Shown here: positions 5,572 through 8,371 of the stretch, in pieces
How the letters are laid out: each line of letters starts with the position of its first letter
Numbering within the stretch: position 1 is the stretch's first letter
Assembly (NCBI GenBank): GCA_002381485.1
Contig: DFTJ01000024.1
Location: forward strand, 1 to 8,371
Length of the DNA stretch: 8,371 bases
Direction: 5' to 3'
From: Candidatus Saccharibacteria bacterium UBA4215
Lineage (GTDB): Bacteria > Patescibacteriota > Saccharimonadia > Saccharimonadales > Saccharimonadaceae
Made by a program: the position numbers and the translations under genes
Notes under the pieces: generated by a model
The model's database searches: none
What the model was told of the DNA's origin: nothing
Seen by the model: the letters and a program-made list of their open reading frames with translations, nothing else

Positions 5572-5593
5572 TTATCCACAGAACTGTGAATAA
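5572..5593. promoter_or_regulatory. Pair of inverted DnaA boxes upstream of the dcw promoter
   Basis: TTATCCACA at 5572-5580 (plus) and TTATTCACA at 5585-5593 (minus) both match the DnaA-box consensus TTATNCACA perfectly. They face each other with four bases between them, forming a near-perfect dyad about 37 bases upstream of the -35. A second, overlapping dyad, AGTTCTGT (5560-5567) with ACAGAACT (5578-5585), shares bases with the first box. DnaA control of the mraZ-rsmH-ftsL-pbpB operon has been described in Bacillus subtilis, so a replication-coupled role is plausible. No dnaA, dnaN or larger box cluster is present, so an origin is not claimed. Confidence 0.6.
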
Positions 5594-5612
5594 CTCTTAC
5601 GCTTAACAGGGT

Positions 5613-5649
5613 AAAACAAAAACCACAGCCCATCTGAAAGCTGTGGTAT
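5613..5649 (-). terminator. Intrinsic terminator after the 68-residue membrane protein gene
   Basis: ACCACAGC (5622-5629) and GCTGTGGT (5640-5647) form a perfect 8-bp stem with a 10-base loop. On the minus strand the stem runs into TTTTGTTTT, 21 bases after the small gene's stop. The plus strand also has a short T tract (5649-5653), so it could work in both directions. It insulates the dcw promoter from upstream transcription. Confidence 0.85.
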
Positions 5650-5667
5650 TTTTGACACTTAAGAGAT

Positions 5668-5874
5668 CTAGCGTCCGAAGATCAACAAAGCAACCTGATA
5701 GTCATACTTGGTGGTCAGCTGAACGGCCAACCAACCGACAAATATAGCTACGTTAATCGTTCCCGATACCAAAAGTGCCGCTGTCTTAAAGTCCTCGATA
5801 GTGGTAGGCTGCTTGGCTGTCGTCTTGGTTTTACGAGCGCTCGCTGTTGTACTTGTCTTTTTTTGTTTGGTCAT
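5668..5874 (-). CDS. Small Lys/Thr-rich protein with one membrane segment, function unknown
   Basis: The 68-residue product has two parts. Residues 1-30 are polar and strongly basic, rich in Lys and Thr with almost no hydrophobic residues, resembling a disordered nucleic-acid-binding or histone-tail-like sequence. Residues about 31-53 form one hydrophobic segment (AALLVSGTINVAIFVGWLAV), followed by a short tail containing TTKYDYQ and a second weak hydrophobic patch. By charge, the basic tail should be cytoplasmic. No family is recognised. The gene has its own likely promoter (5884-5912) and a strong terminator, which supports its being real. The predicted transcription start is only a few bases before the ATG; the only Shine-Dalgarno-like bases, AGGG, overlap the -10, so the message may be leaderless. 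Confidence 0.65.
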   Translation of the reverse strand: MTKQKKTSTTASARKTKTTAKQPTTIEDFKTAALLVSGTINVAIFVGWLAVQLTTKYDYQVALLIFGR

Positions 5875-5883
5875 GATATTTTT

Positions 5884-5912
5884 ACCCTACCATAGTGGTT
5901 ATGTTCTGTCAA
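5884..5912 (-). promoter_or_regulatory. Promoter of the small membrane protein gene
   Basis: On the minus strand a perfect -35 TTGACA (5907-5912) is followed after 17 bases by TAGGGT (5884-5889), which keeps the key T, A and final T of the -10 and is preceded by an extended -10 TGG. The predicted start lies about 7 bases beyond, very near the ATG at 5874. The -35 overlaps a 14-base palindrome, AAAAGCTAGCTTTT (5911-5924), that includes the stop codon of the upstream gene. Confidence 0.5.
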
Positions 5913-5915
5913 AAG

Positions 5916-7172
5916 CTAGCTTTTTCGAAGCTTCTTGATTACTTTTCCAAACCAAACGGCACTCGGGCGCAATTGACGCGCTCCTGTCTTGTAATCAACA
6001 CGAGCTAGTCCAAAGCGAGGCCACTTTCCATAGGCCCACTCAAAATTATCCGTCAAACTCCAGTGCATATAGCCGATCAACCGCACGCCGTGGCTGATAG
6101 CACGCTGCATTGCCTCCAGCGTTTCTTTAATCCACTCCTTACGGTATTCATCCTCGCCATCCGCAATGCCATTCTCCGTTATCATGATCGGGAGCTTATA
6201 CTTTTTGTGCCACCTCTCAAGAACATGCTCAATATCACCAGGTGCAATCAACCAGTCGAGTTCACTCCGGGGGGTGTTCTCGGGGTTATGAATACGATGC
6301 CCAATAATCCGCTGCGACATATAATAATTCAATCCCATGAAATCACTCGATTTCGCAACGCGCGTAAGCCAAAGGTCGTCTTGAAGAAACTGAGCTACAC
6401 GCGCACTAATACGGCTAACCCAACTATCATCACCCGGGTACATGAACACTGAATTCTTAGCAATGCCAATCTTAAATCGAGGGTTAATTCTCTTCAATGT
6501 CTTTGCTGCGCGACGGTGTGCAACAGTTTGGTGATAAATCACCTTCATGGCCAGTAAGGTGTTCCTCTTAGCTGGCGGCCATTCATGGATCTTATAGCTA
6601 CAAAACCCGTAGACCTCAGGCTCATTGATCGTGATGATGTATCGAACGTTATTGCCCAACTCGCTCATGATCTTCTCAACAAAGCGAATAAAGTACTTTA
6701 TGTTGCCCCGTCGCTCCCAGCCACCTTTATCGGCGAACCATACTGGCAGTGTGAAATGCATCAAGGTAACGATTGGCTCGATACCTCTTTGCCTGAGCTC
6801 AGCTAAATATCTCTTATAGTGTGCAATCTGCTCCGGATCCCAAACACCCTCCTGCGGCTCAACACGTGACCATTCAATACTAAACCGATAAGCATTCATG
6901 TTCATCTGCTCAAGAAGATCAAAATCCTCTTTATATCGGCGATAGTGGTCGGTTGCCTTCCCTGAAACATAGTTATCGGGGTTCTTGGCATCAGGCTGGA
7001 CTCTATCCCATGCCGGAAAATCTTGAACCTGATACTCGGCTTGTGCTGCGAGCGTCTTTGCATTCTCGAGCTCCCATACACTCCACTGGTTATGGTTACC
7101 CCCCTCTACTTGATGCGCAGCGGTCGAAGCGCCCCAGAGGAAACGTTTTGGGAAAGAAGTTTTTTTATTCAT
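5916..7172 (-). CDS. Glycoside hydrolase family 1 beta-glycosidase (likely beta-glucosidase)
   Basis: GH1 enzymes cleave terminal beta-linked sugars from disaccharides and glycosides by a retaining mechanism on a (beta/alpha)8 barrel. The 418 residues cover the whole barrel but are somewhat short for the family (often 440-490). Motifs seen: FLWGASTAAHQVEGG (11-25, Gln21 in sugar binding), HF at 139-140, TINEP with acid/base Glu184, NYY at 282-284, ITENG with nucleophile Glu333, and the aglycone/glycone site HWSLTDNFEWA (370-380, Trp371, Glu378, Trp379). No signal peptide is seen, so it is cytoplasmic and would need imported substrate, yet no sugar transporter or phosphotransferase gene is nearby. 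The ATG is five bases after the helicase stop and lacks a strong Shine-Dalgarno, so coupling is likely. Substrate (glucoside, galactoside or other) cannot be read from the sequence. Confidence 0.93.
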   Translation of the reverse strand: MNKKTSFPKRFLWGASTAAHQVEGGNHNQWSVWELENAKTLAAQAEYQVQDFPAWDRVQPDAKNPDNYVSGKATDHYRRYKEDFDLLEQMNMNAYRFSIEWSRVEPQEGVWDPEQIAHYKRYLAELRQRGIEPIVTLMHFTLPVWFADKGGWERRGNIKYFIRFVEKIMSELGNNVRYIITINEPEVYGFCSYKIHEWPPAKRNTLLAMKVIYHQTVAHRRAAKTLKRINPRFKIGIAKNSVFMYPGDDSWVSRISARVAQFLQDDLWLTRVAKSSDFMGLNYYMSQRIIGHRIHNPENTPRSELDWLIAPGDIEHVLERWHKKYKLPIMITENGIADGEDEYRKEWIKETLEAMQRAISHGVRLIGYMHWSLTDNFEWAYGKWPRFGLARVDYKTGARQLRPSAVWFGKVIKKLRKS

Positions 7173-7177
7173 ACGGA

Positions 7178-8371
7178 CTACTGTACTACATCCTCGCCAA
7201 AATGCTTCTGTAGGCGTATCTTGATTGAACCTTCATGCCGGCCCAACAACTTGCTCAACTCGGCAATCCCTAGTCCGTTCTGAAACTCTTGCTTCAGCTC
7301 AGCGTCGTGCGCTGCTTCCCAGGGGCGGTAGGCATTCGGGTGAGTTTGCCGCATCTTGGCGACCTTCTCTGCCCAGCCTGTTTTTGGCTTGCTGGTCGGG
7401 ACGAGCTTACGCTCACTGCCCTTTTTAGCCAAGTGCGCAAATCGCTTTGCATCAGCTGCCGCCTTCGTCCGCAACATGCCATCGATCACTTGAGCGTCTT
7501 CGCTCACTCGAAGCGCCATCTGATTAATCCCCGCCAGATACAAGCTGTCGAGATTTTTCACTCGGCTGAGCGCTACATACCCCATTCCTTCAACGAACGC
7601 ACGCCGCAAGTCAATCCGAGCTGCATCAAGCGTCATACCTTGCGACTTATGTACGGTAATTGCCCACGCAAGCCGCAACGGAATCTGCGTAATGCTCGCG
7701 CGCTTTTTATCACCATCACGCAGCTCCCAGGTATCAGGGACCATTGACACTTCCTTGCCATTCTTAAAGGCGACTATCGGGTATTCGGTGTGTGGTTCAA
7801 AATCGATCACGGTGCCCAGACTGCCGTTGGCGTACTTCCGTTCGGCACTATTCTTGACCGCCATCACTAAGGCGCCCTTCTTCAATTTTAATGCTGGCGG
7901 CGCCAGTACCGACCGCTGCAAGGATTGAACATAGTTCTCACCACCCGTAGTAGTTTGGCTGTAGGTAATCTCATCTTCATCTATCTGAGCCAGCTTCGCA
8001 GCGTTCAACTTGTCGACATCAATATTTACTGTGTGCAGTTCAGTCATCTGCTCGAGGTCATCTGGATATACCTCGGTCCGAGCCAGAAGTGTCTCGGCGT
8101 GGTGGCGACGCAGCTCCCCTGCCCGCAAGGCGTTCAGGATATCAAGGAGGACTGCATCGTCCTGACGATGCTGCTCTTCAAGGTAACAAATTGTCGGCTG
8201 AAGCTCCTGCCAAACCTCAGAGTTAACGACAAACCCACCAGCTCGCGAGTCTCCCCTGTTAATCGGGGGAAGCTGGAAAAAGTCGCCGCTCATGATCAGC
8301 TGAATGCCGCCGAATGGCTCATCCTTCTCGCGAACGGTTCTACAGACTTGATCAACCATGTCCAAACGAAA
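7178..8371 (-). CDS. PIF1-like superfamily 1 DNA helicase, N-terminus outside window
   Basis: ATP-driven 5'-3' DNA helicase of the PIF1/RecD-like group; the Walker A region lies beyond the right edge. The visible 397 residues open with FRLDMVDQV, the end of the Walker B segment, and FGGIQLIMSGDFFQLPP (about 21-37, helicase motif III). They continue with LKLKKGALVMAVKNSAERKY followed by ANGSLGTVIDF, then AWAITVHKSQGMTLD (motif V) and YVALSRVKNLDSLYLAG (motif VI). The C-terminus carries a basic linker and a helix-turn-helix-like module, PWEAAHDAELKQEF through ELSKLLGRHEGSIKIRL, which is a common tail in bacterial PIF1 homologues and probably binds DNA. The open frame continues through the window edge, so the Met codons visible near the edge are not the start. 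Likely role is genome maintenance; no recombination or mobile-element partner is visible. Confidence 0.93.
   Translation of the reverse strand, partial: FRLDMVDQVCRTVREKDEPFGGIQLIMSGDFFQLPPINRGDSRAGGFVVNSEVWQELQPTICYLEEQHRQDDAVLLDILNALRAGELRRHHAETLLARTEVYPDDLEQMTELHTVNIDVDKLNAAKLAQIDEDEITYSQTTTGGENYVQSLQRSVLAPPALKLKKGALVMAVKNSAERKYANGSLGTVIDFEPHTEYPIVAFKNGKEVSMVPDTWELRDGDKKRASITQIPLRLAWAITVHKSQGMTLDAARIDLRRAFVEGMGYVALSRVKNLDSLYLAGINQMALRVSEDAQVIDGMLRTKAAADAKRFAHLAKKGSERKLVPTSKPKTGWAEKVAKMRQTHPNAYRPWEAAHDAELKQEFQNGLGIAELSKLLGRHEGSIKIRLQKHFGEDVVQ

Noticed and set aside
5401..5589. Plus-strand open frame of 62 codons across the dcw promoter
   Set aside because: It overlaps the promoter, MraZ boxes and DnaA boxes; the hydrophobic product is a translation of T-rich regulatory DNA.
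5541..5610. Replication origin at the DnaA boxes
   Set aside because: Only two boxes, no AT-rich unwinding repeats of note and no dnaA/dnaN/rpmH neighbours; a regulatory site is the simpler reading.
6063..6452. Plus-strand open frame of 129 codons opposite the GH1 gene
   Set aside because: Shadow of the conserved GH1 catalytic region.
7289..7747. Plus-strand open frame of 152 codons opposite the helicase gene
   Set aside because: Lies entirely within the conserved helicase coding region on the other strand; composition is shadow-like.
1..8371. tRNA, rRNA, CRISPR arrays, insertion sequences, attachment sites
   Set aside because: No cloverleaf with anticodon and T-loop signature, no regularly spaced repeats, no transposase or integrase motifs and no target-site duplications were seen.

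Overview
The window looks like part of a compact chromosome from a candidate-phyla-radiation bacterium (Patescibacteria), most likely a Saccharibacteria (TM7) relative. The basis is inference: a stripped-down division/cell-wall (dcw) cluster without mur ligase genes between ftsI and ftsW, short proteins, a PIF1-type helicase with a C-terminal helix-turn-helix-like tail, intermediate GC and the standard genetic code (all visible stops are TAA or TAG, and no reading frame needs UGA recoding). No tRNA, rRNA, CRISPR array, insertion sequence or prophage gene was seen. Every confident gene is on the minus strand.

Right part (8371 to 5611, read leftwards): the C-terminal part of a PIF1-like helicase (7178-8371, cut by the window edge), a cytoplasmic GH1 beta-glycosidase five bases downstream (5916-7172), and a 68-residue Lys/Thr-rich protein with one membrane segment (5668-5874) behind its own likely promoter. 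A strong hairpin with a T tract (5613-5649) ends this unit.

Left part (5610 to 1): the dcw operon in the order mraZ, rsmH, 21-codon small ORF, ftsL-like, ftsI (class B PBP), mraY, ftsW (cut by the window edge). MraZ is the operon regulator, RsmH methylates 16S rRNA, the FtsL-like protein and the PBP belong to the divisome, MraY makes lipid I, and FtsW polymerises lipid II together with the PBP. From ftsL on, the genes are packed 1 to 17 bases apart. In contrast there is a 331-base non-coding gap between mraZ and rsmH and a 160-base gap between rsmH and ftsL.

The most interesting material is regulatory. The dcw promoter (-35 TTGTAG, 17 bases, -10 TATAGT) is overlaid by three GTGGGT-like boxes at an exact 10-base period, the known MraZ operator pattern. 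About 35 bases upstream are two perfect DnaA boxes facing each other. A 23-codon leader ORF ends two bases before the GTG start of mraZ. The mraZ-rsmH gap carries a near-perfect boxA-like sequence and mutually exclusive hairpins. The ftsL start region has no Shine-Dalgarno sequence and is covered on the opposite strand by a possible promoter-terminator pair that would make a ~75-nt antisense RNA. Together these suggest a heavily regulated division operon in a small genome; all regulatory roles are inferred.
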